Part shown: one piece after another, positions 9,148 to 17,547 of the stretch | Numbering within the stretch: the stretch's first letter is position 1 | Layout: every line of letters starts with the position of its first letter | Assembly (NCBI RefSeq): GCF_022809355.1 | Contig: NZ_JAKZMM010000005.1 | Coordinates: 1-64,000 of the forward strand | DNA from: Parabacteroides faecalis | GTDB lineage: Bacteria; Bacteroidota; Bacteroidia; Bacteroidales; Tannerellaceae | Length of the DNA stretch: 64,000 nucleotides | Direction of reading: 5' to 3' | Translations under genes and position numbers: made by a program | Notes under the pieces: model-generated | Told to the model about the DNA's origin: nothing | The model's database searches: none | The model's input: only the letters and a program-made list of their open reading frames with translations

Positions 9148-9578
9148 AATGCCTTATTGGAAAAGACGTTTCCGTTGTCGGAGTGGAGTGTTGAAGTTTA
9201 TCTGAAGTTCATGGACGAAGCCGGCATTGGCCAGTCTGTGGTTTCCATGCCTGCCATGCAGCTACAACGAGTCGTGCGCCAAGGGTGAAAACCAAGTATC
9301 AGAGTTGGTTCCTTTTCTGTACTTCGCTTCCATTGCCTGGTATAGGTGCATCCGTTCGGGAGACCATTTATGCACTGGAAACACTCGGCACAGCGATATC
9401 AAGCTGGAAACAAACAACCGAATATGTTGTTGATGCCGGACTTGATACACTCATGGACGTTCAGAATGAGTGGCAGGTTGTGGTGTTCCTACATCTGCAC
9501 AAACCACCCCCACACCGATATATGAAGGCATCTTCAGAAGACTGGATTGAAACGCTTGTAGGACAGGATGAGAGATGA
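9148..9578 (+). pseudogene. Decayed amidohydrolase (ACMSD-like metal hydrolase)
   Basis: Two pieces of one protein lie in different frames. The first encodes VEVYLKFMDEAGIGQSVVSM (about 9188-9255); the second (9285-9578) contains ASLPLP-like CTSLPLPGIGASVRETIYAL, a degenerate glycine region and VVVFLHLHKPPPH. These match the amidohydrolase_2 family, which includes aminocarboxymuconate-semialdehyde decarboxylase. The metal-binding N terminus and the C-terminal third are missing, and frameshifts separate the remains. It would have acted on a ring-cleavage type acid, in keeping with the tautomerase upstream. Identification rests on recalled family patterns. Confidence 0.7.
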
Positions 9579-9656
9579 TACGAAGCTGTCTGTTTCTTTA
9601 CCCGGAATCTTTACCAGAAATGCTGAAACGTCATTCCATAGCAACAAATAAGGAAT

Positions 9657-9722
9657 CTGGATAGAAGAGATTTTTTGAAATATTCGGCATCAGCGGTAGC
9701 GACAGTTTTATTGTCACGGTAA
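9657..9722 (+). pseudogene. Orphan twin-arginine signal peptide remnant
   Basis: An open frame here reads, from a CTG codon in place of ATG, DRRDFLKYSASAVATVLLS and then stops. RRDFLK followed by a small-residue hydrophobic stretch is a textbook Tat signal. No mature domain follows. It is best explained as the head of a lost Tat-exported protein whose body was deleted; the next gene starts 40 bases later without a signal. Confidence 0.6.
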
Positions 9723-9761
9723 ATCGTAGCCGATGAATTATTTAATGAAAATAAATATAAT

Positions 9762-10295
9762 ATGAAGATTGTAGTATTGACAGGAAGTCCCCGACGCAAC
9801 GGTAACACGAATTATCTGGCCGATCAGTTCATCGCCGGGGCGCAGGATAAGGGGCATGAGGTGTTCCGTTTCGATTGTACCACCCATAAAGTAAACGGTT
9901 GTATGGCTTGCAATCGCTGCGGCATGGATGGTGACTGCGTCTTGAAAGACGATTTCAGTATTGTACGCTCACATCTGCTGGAAGCAGATATGGTGGTATT
10001 TGTGACTCCTATGTATTATTTCGGATTTTCAGCACAGATCAAGAGTGTCATTGACCGCTTCTACGCCATCAACGGACGAATAAAAGGTGTTCCTAAAAAG
10101 ACGGCCTTCCTGATGGCATATGCTAATAGCGCATATAAGGATGCTGAAGCCATGCGGGTACATTACGCTACTTTGGCAGATTACCTTGGTTGGAGAGATA
10201 TGGGGTCTGTCATAGCTCCGGGCGTATGGACAGCCGGTTCAATACAGGAAACCAAATATGGAAAAGAAGCCTATCAACTTGGTAGAGGTTTATAA
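9762..10295 (+). CDS. Flavodoxin family NAD(P)H-dependent oxidoreductase
   Basis: A 177-residue member of the same family as the products at 608 and 7541. It has the FMN loop LTGSPRRNGNTN near residue 6, the CMACNRCGMDGDC cysteine cluster near residue 47 and TPMYYFGFSAQIKSVIDR. It is cytoplasmic. Length and all family landmarks are normal, so it is probably functional although both flanks are pseudogenes. It may once have been cotranscribed with the lost Tat protein just upstream. Confidence 0.85.
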   Translation: MKIVVLTGSPRRNGNTNYLADQFIAGAQDKGHEVFRFDCTTHKVNGCMACNRCGMDGDCVLKDDFSIVRSHLLEADMVVFVTPMYYFGFSAQIKSVIDRFYAINGRIKGVPKKTAFLMAYANSAYKDAEAMRVHYATLADYLGWRDMGSVIAPGVWTAGSIQETKYGKEAYQLGRGL

Positions 10296-10298
10296 CCA

Positions 10299-10581
10299 TT
10301 AGTGGCACGTTTACTTATAGAATACTGTTTCGGAGATATTTATACGCGTGATGGTCTGAGTTTGCGGCCCCGTGAATTACTTATTTATTGCATTTTCAAC
10401 ACACTGGAAGCCGATTTCCAACTTAAGTCCCATACTTTGGTAAATGTAAAGTTATGAACAGGCGGGGAAATACTTTTGACCGGTGTTATCCAGTATTTGC
10501 CTTACATCGGTTTTCCGCCTACCATGAAAGTGCTGAATGCCATCAAGAATGTCGGATGTGAAACTGTAGATCTGGCCAGAT
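10299..10581 (+). pseudogene. Decayed carboxymuconolactone decarboxylase-like gene
   Basis: The frame right after the flavodoxin stop encodes VARLLIEYCFGDIYTRDGL and LRPRELLIYCIL. A stop and shift near 10457 move to a second frame with ILLTGVIQYLPYIGFPP and TMKVLNAIK. These are the helix and PYIGFP signatures of the carboxymuconolactone decarboxylase/AhpD-like family. The N-terminal part and the central CxxH-type region are lost, so no active protein is expected. Confidence 0.72.
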
Positions 10582-10827
10582 AGCTGGTGCGTCTCTTGAA
10601 GATTGAAGTCTCTATGCGTCTTGAATCGGGAGTATTGACACTCTATGCCACAGCGAAGAAAGAAAACTTGAACAAAGTCACGATTCTGGAGATTTAAGCA
10701 GATGAAGAAGCTTATCGCAAGCACATCCAGACTCTGCATTTCCAAAAATACAAACAAGGAACGCTCAATATGTTCACTTGAACTGATAGATCCCACACCG
10801 TTTATCCCCGGACTAAAATCAAATGAC
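10582..10827 (+). pseudogene. Decayed quinol monooxygenase-like (ABM domain) gene
   Basis: Readable pieces are LVRLLKIEV, SMRLESGVLTLYATAKKEN, then after a stop ADEEAYRKHIQTLHFQKYKQ, and in a third frame CSLELIDPTPFIPGLK. Together they match an antibiotic-biosynthesis monooxygenase (YgiN-like) domain, where a dimeric barrel oxidises quinols with oxygen. At least one in-frame stop and one frameshift break it. It directly follows the decayed decarboxylase, and the two families are often neighbours. Confidence 0.65.
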
Positions 10828-11043
10828 ATGGAAAAGAGAATATTGGGAAAGAACGGACCGACAGTATTCACTATAGGACTGGGCTGTATGGGCTTCACGC
10901 AAAGCTATCCGTCAAGTCCAGAAAAAAGAGCCATTGCAATCTTGTGTAAGTCTATAGAAACCGGTATCACTTTCTTTGATACTGCTGAGGTCTACAGCAT
11001 GTTCAGAAATGATGAGTTCGTAGACGAGGCACTTGAACCCTAG
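10828..11043 (+). pseudogene. Truncated aldo/keto reductase (N-terminal fragment)
   Basis: An ATG at 10828 opens 71 codons with aldo/keto reductase signatures: MEKRILGKNG, TIGLGCMGFTQSY, ITFFDTAEVY with the catalytic Asp and Tyr, then a stop. The Lys and His of the tetrad and the rest of the barrel are missing. Sequence of a DUF362 gene follows at once, so a deletion has joined two genes. Confidence 0.78.
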
Positions 11044-11746
11044 TACAGAAAGTAAACGGAACCATTGTGGAGTGCAATACGGCATACGATGGAGATCGTT
11101 CCAACACGGAAAGTCATCTTAAGGCAGCTGCCGATCACGAGTTTACTGCCATTGCTACGTTAGATATCATGGATACGGAAGGCGAAACTGCATTACCCGT
11201 TATAGGCGGGAAACACCTTACGCGCAACATCGTGGGCAAGAATTATCTCAATTATGACTTCACGATTATCCTCTCCCATTTCAAAGGTCGTGCAATGGGT
11301 GGATTCGGTGGAGCCATCAAGAATATGTCTATCGCAATAGCGTCCTCCAATGGCAAACGCCTGATTCATTCCGCCGGTACAAGCACCATAAGTTGGGGAA
11401 ATCTTGCTCTGGACGATTTTCTGGAATCGATGTCAGAAGCAGCCAAGGCTGTAGCTGATCATTGCGGGGGAATATCCTGTATATCAGCGTAGCCAATAAC
11501 CTGTCCGTTGATTGTGACTGCGATTCTTCTCCAGAAGATCCCAGGATGGGTGATATCGGTATTCTGGCCTCACTGGATCCGGTGGCTCTTGACAGAGCCT
11601 GTACGGATCTTGTCCGCTCATCGGATGACCACTGGAAAATCCATTTGATTGAACGTATAGACTCACGCCACGGTATGCATACGCTGTATCATGCCGAGGC
11701 TCTAGGAATTGGAAACCAGAAATATGAACTAGTAGAACTTGATTGA
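11044..11746 (+). pseudogene. Broken DUF362 domain gene
   Basis: Two frames carry one protein. Bases 11067-11492 encode TIATLDIMD-like, GKNYLNYDFTIILSHFKGRA and GGFGGAIKNMSIAIASSNGK; after a frameshift near 11470 the second frame (to 11746) continues with ILYISVANNLSVDCDCDSSP and GDIGILASLDPVALDRAC. These are features of DUF362 proteins, which often occur with ferredoxin-like or other redox proteins. The N terminus was lost at the junction with the aldo/keto reductase fragment. It ends just before an intact membrane protein gene. Confidence 0.72.
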
Positions 11747-11757
11747 ATTATTATTTT

Positions 11758-12267
11758 ATGGAAGCAGTAATTAAACTCTATTCATTAGGGTATAAACAAG
11801 CGAAAACGTATTTGGCGGCTGCGCTTTTCACCTTGGGGAATATGATTGTCCCCCAGCTTTGCCATACGGTTCATATGGGAGGTCCGACCTGGTTGCCTAT
11901 CTATCTTTTCACATTAATAGGCGCCTATAAATATGGCTGGCGCGTCGGCCTGTTGACAGCGATAGCTTCACCATTGCTCAATTCCGCACTTTTCGGAATG
12001 CCTGCATTGTCTTCATTACCGGCTATTCTTCTTAAATCTGTCTTGCTTGCAGGAATAGCAGGATATACGGCACATAGATTTCAAAAGGTATCTGTTTTTC
12101 TGATGCTCGTGGTGGTATTGGGTTATCAGATATTAGGAGCATTGGGAGAATGGCTGTTGAAGGGAGATTTTTATCTGGCATCACAAGATTTCCGTATCGG
12201 CATTCCGGGAATGCTCATACAGATTTTTGGTGGATATTTGTTTGTTAAATACTTAATACATAAATAA
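11758..12267 (+). CDS. ECF-transporter S-component-like membrane protein
   Basis: A 169-residue protein with five or six hydrophobic segments. An early PxWLPIYLFTLIGAYKYGWR region and a GIPGMLIQIFGGYLFVKYLI end resemble the substrate-binding (S) subunits of ECF vitamin transporters, but I cannot name a substrate. No ECF ATPase is nearby. The ATG at 11758 is preferred over an upstream in-frame ATG lying inside the previous pseudogene. Its stop overlaps the tatA start (TAATG), so it is translated together with the Tat genes and may have joined them as one cargo unit. Confidence 0.6.
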   Translation: MEAVIKLYSLGYKQAKTYLAAALFTLGNMIVPQLCHTVHMGGPTWLPIYLFTLIGAYKYGWRVGLLTAIASPLLNSALFGMPALSSLPAILLKSVLLAGIAGYTAHRFQKVSVFLMLVVVLGYQILGALGEWLLKGDFYLASQDFRIGIPGMLIQIFGGYLFVKYLIHK

Positions 12268-12458
12268 TGATGTTTGGAATTGGTACACAAGAAATTATTT
12301 TTATCATACTGATTGTTCTTCTATTCTTTGGAGGGAAGAAGATTCCGGAACTGATGAAAGGCATAGGTAAAGGTGTCCGCAGTTTTAAGGAAGGTATGAA
12401 TGGGATTGAAAAAGAATTGGATGTGAAAGAAAACAATTCTTCCACAAAAAATGAATGA
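12267..12458 (+). CDS. tatA: Twin-arginine translocase subunit TatA/TatE
   Basis: A 63-residue pore-forming subunit of the Tat system, which moves folded, cofactor-bearing proteins across the inner membrane. It has a single N-terminal helix (about residues 6-22), the hinge FFGGKKIPELMKGIGKG, an amphipathic helix to about residue 45 and a short charged tail. This is the normal TatA layout. The start overlaps the stop of the membrane protein upstream, and tatC follows 15 bases later. There is no tatB, usual for the minimal Tat systems of this phylum. Confidence 0.93.
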   Translation: MMFGIGTQEIIFIILIVLLFFGGKKIPELMKGIGKGVRSFKEGMNGIEKELDVKENNSSTKNE

Positions 12459-12473
12459 AAATGAGGAGAGACC

Positions 12474-13274
12474 ATGCAGAAAACCGACATGACATTTTGG
12501 GAGCATCTGGATGTATTAAGAAATTCTTTGATTAAGATAGTATTAGCTGTTGTTATTTGTGGTTTAGTTGCTTTCTTTTTCAAAGATACGATGTTTGATG
12601 TCATTCTTGCTGCCAAGGACACAACTTTTGTTACCTATCGTTGGTTCAATGAAATATGCAGATTAATGCATCTTCAGACTATGGATCAGTTTTCTATAAA
12701 GCTGATAAATACAGGTCTTGCGGAACAGTTTATAATTCATATGAAAACCTCAGTCTGTGCAGGTTTCCTTTTGGCCTCTCCTTACGTCGTTTATCAACTT
12801 TTCCGGTTCATTTCTCCAGCATTGTATGACCGGGAACGGAAATATTCATTGGGAATAATAACCGGTGGATATATTATGTTTATCATAGGTGTCCTGTTCG
12901 GTTATTTTCTCATATTTCCATTGACCTTGCGCTTTTTGGGAACTTATCAGGTCAGTAGTGAAGTAGAAAACATGATTTCTATACAGTCTTATATTGGTAC
13001 TTTTATGATGATGAATTTATTGATAGGAATAGTGTTTGAACTACCGGTACTATGTTGGCTTTTGGGTCGTTTGGGCTTGTTGGATTCTACTATTATGCGC
13101 CGTTTCCGCAAACATGCAATAGTGGCTATTCTTATTATTGCTGCCATTATAACACCCACATCAGATATATTCACACTTATGCTGGTTGCATTGCCAATTT
13201 GGTTGTTGTATGAAATAAGCATTTATGTTGTAAAGGATAAATCATATCACTCGAATGAGCAGTTTGTTACGTAA
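12474..13274 (+). CDS. tatC: Twin-arginine translocase subunit TatC
   Basis: A 266-residue, six-helix TatC, the receptor that binds twin-arginine signals. Motifs are MTFWEHLDVLRNSL near the N terminus, the FLLASPYVVYQLFRFISPAL loop region and helix, FELPVLCWLLGRLG and AAIITPTSDIFT near the last helices. Length is normal. Its last 20 bases overlap the start of rteA, which suggests translational coupling of the exporter to the ICE regulators. The likely client is the Tat-signal flavodoxin at 608; chromosomal clients cannot be excluded. Confidence 0.93.
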   Translation: MQKTDMTFWEHLDVLRNSLIKIVLAVVICGLVAFFFKDTMFDVILAAKDTTFVTYRWFNEICRLMHLQTMDQFSIKLINTGLAEQFIIHMKTSVCAGFLLASPYVVYQLFRFISPALYDRERKYSLGIITGGYIMFIIGVLFGYFLIFPLTLRFLGTYQVSSEVENMISIQSYIGTFMMMNLLIGIVFELPVLCWLLGRLGLLDSTIMRRFRKHAIVAILIIAAIITPTSDIFTLMLVALPIWLLYEISIYVVKDKSYHSNEQFVT

Positions 13275-15573
13275 AAAAATATTTCTGTGTTATATTATCA
13301 TAACAGCTATAGTTCTATTTCTGACTGTTGTTATGGTCAACGAGCGTTTCCGCTTTCGAAGGTTTGAGGGCGTTATAAATGAAACGAATTATGCCCGTGA
13401 AAATATTCATAAAGCTCATTTGTATATTACCAGGTTGGCAACTTTAGGCGAATCGGTTATTGCATGGGATGAATCAGATTATAACAGATACCATTATCAG
13501 CGTCTTAAAACAGACAGTATTCTGCTTGAACTAAAATCCGGGTGTGGAAATTTCTTACGTCCTATTCAGATAGACTCTTTACGGGTGCTGCTTGAGACGA
13601 AAGAGACACACCTGTTCAGGATAATGAAAGCAGTCCAATCCTGGGTGGAGTCTGACAGTCTTCTTGCTAATGAATTACCTGCATTAGCCACCCAAACGGT
13701 CAGGATTAAGACAATAACACAGAAAAAGAAAGGAATTGCCGGATTATTTGGGAAAAAAGAAACGGTACAAGTTCCATATATTACAAATGAAATACAGGAC
13801 TTTAATAAAAGATTGACTTCTGCTAGAGATTTGCGAAACAATCAGATGGAAATTTATGTGGACAGCTTACGTTTACAGAATAGACTATTAAACCATAAGT
13901 TATATGATTTTGTTTCTTCTCTTGATAACCAAATACAGCAATCATTTACAGAACAATATCAGGAAATAACGGAGACAAGATGGAAATCTTTCCGACTGTT
14001 TGCTATAGTGATAAGTATTGTTATCGTTCTGTTTGTTATTTCTTTTTTCATTATACTATCTGATTTACGTAAGGAAGAAAAGATAAAAGTTAAACTACAG
14101 CAATCTGTTCAGGAAAATGAGGATTTGCTTGAAATGCGCAAAAGAATAATTCTGACTGTTTCTCACGATATACGTGGTCCTCTCGGTAATATTCATAACT
14201 GTGCTGATTTGGCTTCCCAAACACGGGAGAAAAAGAAACGTGAACCATATTTGGAGGATATACGTCATTCCTGTCATCATATCCTGCATTTGGTTAATGA
14301 CCTGATGGATGCCTATCGGATCAATGAAGCCGGTGATTTGCGTAACGATACGCCATTTTATCTTGACCGTTTCCTGCAACGCATCTCAGACGAGTTTTCC
14401 CGCAAGGCTGTTGCAAAGGCCTTATATCTTCAATCTGAACATCAAAATTCATCTTTTGTTGTAAAGGGTGATGCTGATAAACTGGAGCAGGTGCTTGCCA
14501 ATTTACTGACCAATGCTATCAAGTTTACTCCATCAGGAACCATAAGTTTTTATTCAAAATATTTGGAAGGAAAACTGCACATTGAAATCAGAGATACCGG
14601 TATCGGAATGGATGAGGAAACGCAGAAAAGAATATTTGCTCCGTTTGAACGTGCTGCACAGAATGTAAATTCGGAAGGTTTCGGCTTGGGCCTTTTTCTG
14701 ACAAAGGGACTGGTCAAAGTCCTGAATGGTATTATAACTGTGGAAAGCGCACCGGGAAAGGGAAGCATTTTCAGGCTTGAGATTCCTTTACCTGAAACGG
14801 ATGAACTTGTGGAAGAGGACAAGCCTGATAGTGATTCAATAACTATTTTACCGAAGAATGTGCTTGTTGTGGATGATGATCCTATATTGTTAAAAATAGC
14901 GGAGGACATGCTTGGACGTAAGGGAGTTTCCTGCACAACCTGTATGAATTTTCAGGAAGTCGTGGCTGCTCTTGGGAAATCGGATTATGATATTGTGTTG
15001 ACAGATCTACAAATGCCAGATACCGACGGGTTCGCTCTGTTAAGATTACTCCGAAATTCAGATATTGGAAATTCAAAAACGATTCCGATAGCAGTCATGA
15101 CAGCCCGTGGTGACAGCAATACAGATATTTATGAAAAAGAAGGGTTCGTAGGTTGTATTCATAAGCCGTTCAATATACATGCATTGCTGACTTTTTTATC
15201 ATCCGTTATGTCTCAAGCAAAAGTATCAGATGCCGGTGAATTTGATTTTTCCCGTTTATTGGAAGGTACGGATGATAATATGCATATGTTATCTTTGGTT
15301 GTCGATGAATCCAGAAAGGAACTTGAGGACCTGGAATCAGCCTTGAAAGATGATAACCGTGAAGTTATGAGAAAAACAATCCATCGAATGATACCTGTAT
15401 GGGAAATGCTAGGAAAGGAATACTTGTTGCGTGATTTTCAAGAACGGTTACATGATATGGACAGTAGTGATGAATTTATTTGTGAACATGCAATTCAGAT
15501 TATAGAGTGGGTAAAGAAATTGATAGAAGAAACAGAAAAAGAATTAAGGAAATATGAGAATACTGATTGTTGA
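13255..15573 (+). CDS. rteA: RteA-type hybrid sensor kinase of the ICE
   Basis: A 772-residue hybrid kinase corresponding to RteA of CTnDOT-type elements, where RteA-RteB raise transfer gene expression. The order is TM helix about 9-29, periplasmic sensor 30-245, TM helix 248-270, HisKA with His304 (SHDIRGPL), HATPase with N box near 416-420, DTGIGMD and GFGLGLFLTKGL, then a receiver domain with Asp584 (LTDLQMPDTDG) and a terminal HPt-like helix with His710. In CTnDOT tetQ precedes rteA; here tatC does. It overlaps tatC by 20 bases and rteB by 20 bases. The name rests on domain order and location next to mob/tra genes. Confidence 0.82.
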   Translation: MSSLLRKKIFLCYIIITAIVLFLTVVMVNERFRFRRFEGVINETNYARENIHKAHLYITRLATLGESVIAWDESDYNRYHYQRLKTDSILLELKSGCGNFLRPIQIDSLRVLLETKETHLFRIMKAVQSWVESDSLLANELPALATQTVRIKTITQKKKGIAGLFGKKETVQVPYITNEIQDFNKRLTSARDLRNNQMEIYVDSLRLQNRLLNHKLYDFVSSLDNQIQQSFTEQYQEITETRWKSFRLFAIVISIVIVLFVISFFIILSDLRKEEKIKVKLQQSVQENEDLLEMRKRIILTVSHDIRGPLGNIHNCADLASQTREKKKREPYLEDIRHSCHHILHLVNDLMDAYRINEAGDLRNDTPFYLDRFLQRISDEFSRKAVAKALYLQSEHQNSSFVVKGDADKLEQVLANLLTNAIKFTPSGTISFYSKYLEGKLHIEIRDTGIGMDEETQKRIFAPFERAAQNVNSEGFGLGLFLTKGLVKVLNGIITVESAPGKGSIFRLEIPLPETDELVEEDKPDSDSITILPKNVLVVDDDPILLKIAEDMLGRKGVSCTTCMNFQEVVAALGKSDYDIVLTDLQMPDTDGFALLRLLRNSDIGNSKTIPIAVMTARGDSNTDIYEKEGFVGCIHKPFNIHALLTFLSSVMSQAKVSDAGEFDFSRLLEGTDDNMHMLSLVVDESRKELEDLESALKDDNREVMRKTIHRMIPVWEMLGKEYLLRDFQERLHDMDSSDEFICEHAIQIIEWVKKLIEETEKELRKYENTDC

Positions 15574-16837
15574 GGACAATATGATACTCTGTGGCTTGAT
15601 TGAAAAATGGCTGCAGAAGGCTGGTTATGATGTATTGACGGCTATAGATGAACCTGGCGCACGTAGTATCCTGAAGAAAAACGAAATCAGTCTGGTATTG
15701 GGAGACGTGCGCCTGCCGGAAGGTGACGGTATCAGCCTTCTGGAATGGATGATACGTTCTAAGATGGAAGTTCCATTTATTGTCATGACAGATTATGCCT
15801 GTATTACGGATGCAGTCCGTGCTATCAAACTCGGTGCTAAGGATTATTTGCAAAAGCCTGTTCATCAAGAGCAACTGATAGAATTAGTACATAGTATACT
15901 TAAACAGCCTGTTATTGTACGTAAAGAGCGTTCTTTTGTTGAACGTACCAGTGAAGCTGCCAGAAAAGCCGCTTCACTGGCTCGTCGTGTGGCACCTTCA
16001 GAACTTTCAGTCCTGATACTTGGTCCGAGCGGAAGCGGTAAGGAAGTGATAGCCCAGATGATACATCGTTATAGTGACAGACGTGAGAAGCCTTTTGTTG
16101 CCGTCAATTGTGGAAGCATACCTAACGATTTGCAGGCTTCTGAATTTTTCGGTGCAGTCAAAGGAGCTTTTACAGGAGCTGTTGCTGATAGGAAAGGACA
16201 TTTTGAGACGGCCAACGGAGGAACCTTATTCCTGGATGAAGTCGGTAATATGCCGTATTCCATGCAGATTCTTCTTCTGCGTGTCCTTCAGGAAAAGGAG
16301 TTTAATCCGGTAGGAAGTGATAAAGTGAAACATACGGATGTACGTATTATTTCTGCTACCAATGAGGATATGAAAAAAGCGGTGGAGGAAGGTCGCTTTC
16401 GTGAGGATTTGTATTATCGCCTTGCAGAACTCGAAATTGTTCAACCGCCATTAAAAGATTGCAAAGACGATATTCTTCCGCTTGCCGAATACTTCAGAAA
16501 AGAACATTCCGGTAGAATTCATGTCAAAAATGAGGGATTTACGGAAGGAGCCAAAACATGTATGTTGAATTATGACTGGCCGGGTAATGTGCGGGAATTG
16601 AACGCAAAGATCAAACGTGCGGTAATTGTTGCGGATAATGCATTATTGGATGTTTGTGACTTGGGACTGGACAATGTAGATTGTAGTGACAATCCGGATA
16701 TTCGTATCATTCAGGAAAAGGAAAGGATACGAAATCTGCTTGATAAAAATCATGGTAATGTCAGCAAGACAGCAGCGGAACTCGGTTGCAGTCGTACAGC
16801 CCTGTATAAGAAAATGAAGAAACTTGGTCTGAAGTAA
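15554..16837 (+). CDS. rteB: RteB-type sigma-54-dependent response regulator
   Basis: A 427-residue NtrC-class activator, the partner of RteA. The receiver domain (about 1-115) has phospho-acceptor Asp51 in GDVRLPEGDG. The AAA+ domain has Walker A GPSGSGKE near 157-164, the sigma-54 contact loop GAFTGA at 204-209, Walker B GTLFLDEVGN and the arginine-finger region GRFREDLYYRL. A Fis-type helix-turn-helix ends the protein (NVSKTAAELGCSRTALYKKM). In CTnDOT RteB activates rteC; no rteC is in this window, so its target lies elsewhere or differs. It is convergent with the next gene. Confidence 0.85.
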   Translation: MRILIVEDNMILCGLIEKWLQKAGYDVLTAIDEPGARSILKKNEISLVLGDVRLPEGDGISLLEWMIRSKMEVPFIVMTDYACITDAVRAIKLGAKDYLQKPVHQEQLIELVHSILKQPVIVRKERSFVERTSEAARKAASLARRVAPSELSVLILGPSGSGKEVIAQMIHRYSDRREKPFVAVNCGSIPNDLQASEFFGAVKGAFTGAVADRKGHFETANGGTLFLDEVGNMPYSMQILLLRVLQEKEFNPVGSDKVKHTDVRIISATNEDMKKAVEEGRFREDLYYRLAELEIVQPPLKDCKDDILPLAEYFRKEHSGRIHVKNEGFTEGAKTCMLNYDWPGNVRELNAKIKRAVIVADNALLDVCDLGLDNVDCSDNPDIRIIQEKERIRNLLDKNHGNVSKTAAELGCSRTALYKKMKKLGLK

Positions 16838-16840
16838 TCT

Positions 16841-17254
16841 TTATTCTTTAAGGCGGTATACCAGTCTGCATACATTGTTTCGGAATGTTTTGGACTCACG
16901 TAAAGTCCATTGTCCGAATTGAATCTTTCCGGTTATGCTTTTCCCATTTTTGTATGATATTGGAAGCAGGTAAATGACCAGTTCATCTGCGAGTCGGAAG
17001 AGAAATACTCCACCGGCATATTCGGCACTTTTTTCGTCCTGTACTTTCATAAAGAAGGTACAGTTATTGTCTCGTCTCTCTTTTGCATCCATCAAGTCAA
17101 GCATACCGTAATGCGGATACATGTTGAATGTAGCCCGCTCTTCCCAATAAGGGAAGCCGTTCCGGTCTGTCCTGAGCCATTCCATCAGTATCTCATTTTT
17201 GTCCGGCAGGAAACCGTCCAATGTGACGGGCATAATAATCTGAACTTTTGCCAT
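16841..17254 (-). CDS. Conserved ICE protein of unknown function
   Basis: A 137-residue protein without a signal peptide or membrane segment. Its start (VQIIMPVTLDGFLPDK) recalls the first strand of RibD/DHFR-like proteins, but the rest (EERATFNMYPHYGMLDL, GGVFLFRLADELVIYLLP) does not follow that fold clearly. It has many Trp/Tyr and charged residues. It faces rteB tail to tail with 3 bases between the stops. I do not recognise a function. Confidence 0.6.
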   Translation of the reverse strand: MAKVQIIMPVTLDGFLPDKNEILMEWLRTDRNGFPYWEERATFNMYPHYGMLDLMDAKERRDNNCTFFMKVQDEKSAEYAGGVFLFRLADELVIYLLPISYKNGKSITGKIQFGQWTLRESKTFRNNVCRLVYRLKE

Positions 17255-17296
17255 ACCTCTGCTATTAAAAATAAAAGCATGAAACCCATGCTGTTT

Positions 17297-17415
17297 TTAA
17301 ACTGAGGCTCTGGCAAGCCCAAAACGAAAAACATGCATGGGCTCACGCTATAGGGTACAGCATAAGCCTCACGCAATAATCTTCGTTTTTGAAATTTTGC
17401 CAGATTTCAGTTTAA
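17297..17415. other. Long imperfect stem-loop between mobC and the 16841 gene
   Basis: Three consecutive perfectly paired blocks form one long stem: TTAAACTGA (17297) with TCAGTTTAA (17407), TCTGGCAA (17309) with TTGCCAGA (17397), and AAAACGAA (17321) with TTCGTTTT (17382). The terminal loop holds a second hairpin (GGCT/AGCC around GCT/AGC, about 17339-17368). It fills most of the 293-base gap after mobC. It could be a small RNA, a structured 3' end or a DNA site for a recombinase or relaxase; the sequence alone does not decide. Confidence 0.6.
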
Positions 17416-17547
17416 GACACTTGCGACTTATGTATATAATCGACGGAAAACATCCCGTAATCCGCCGTTATGTTCTATTTCAAGTTCAAAGATAAGGAAT
17501 GTTCCCTGAAAATCAAACTGATTCAGGATTTATTTGTCATTCTGTAT

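Noticed and set aside
13255-16837. Ordinary chromosomal two-component system
   Set aside because: Hybrid kinase plus NtrC-type regulator directly beside mob/tra genes, with overlapping frames, fits RteA-RteB better.
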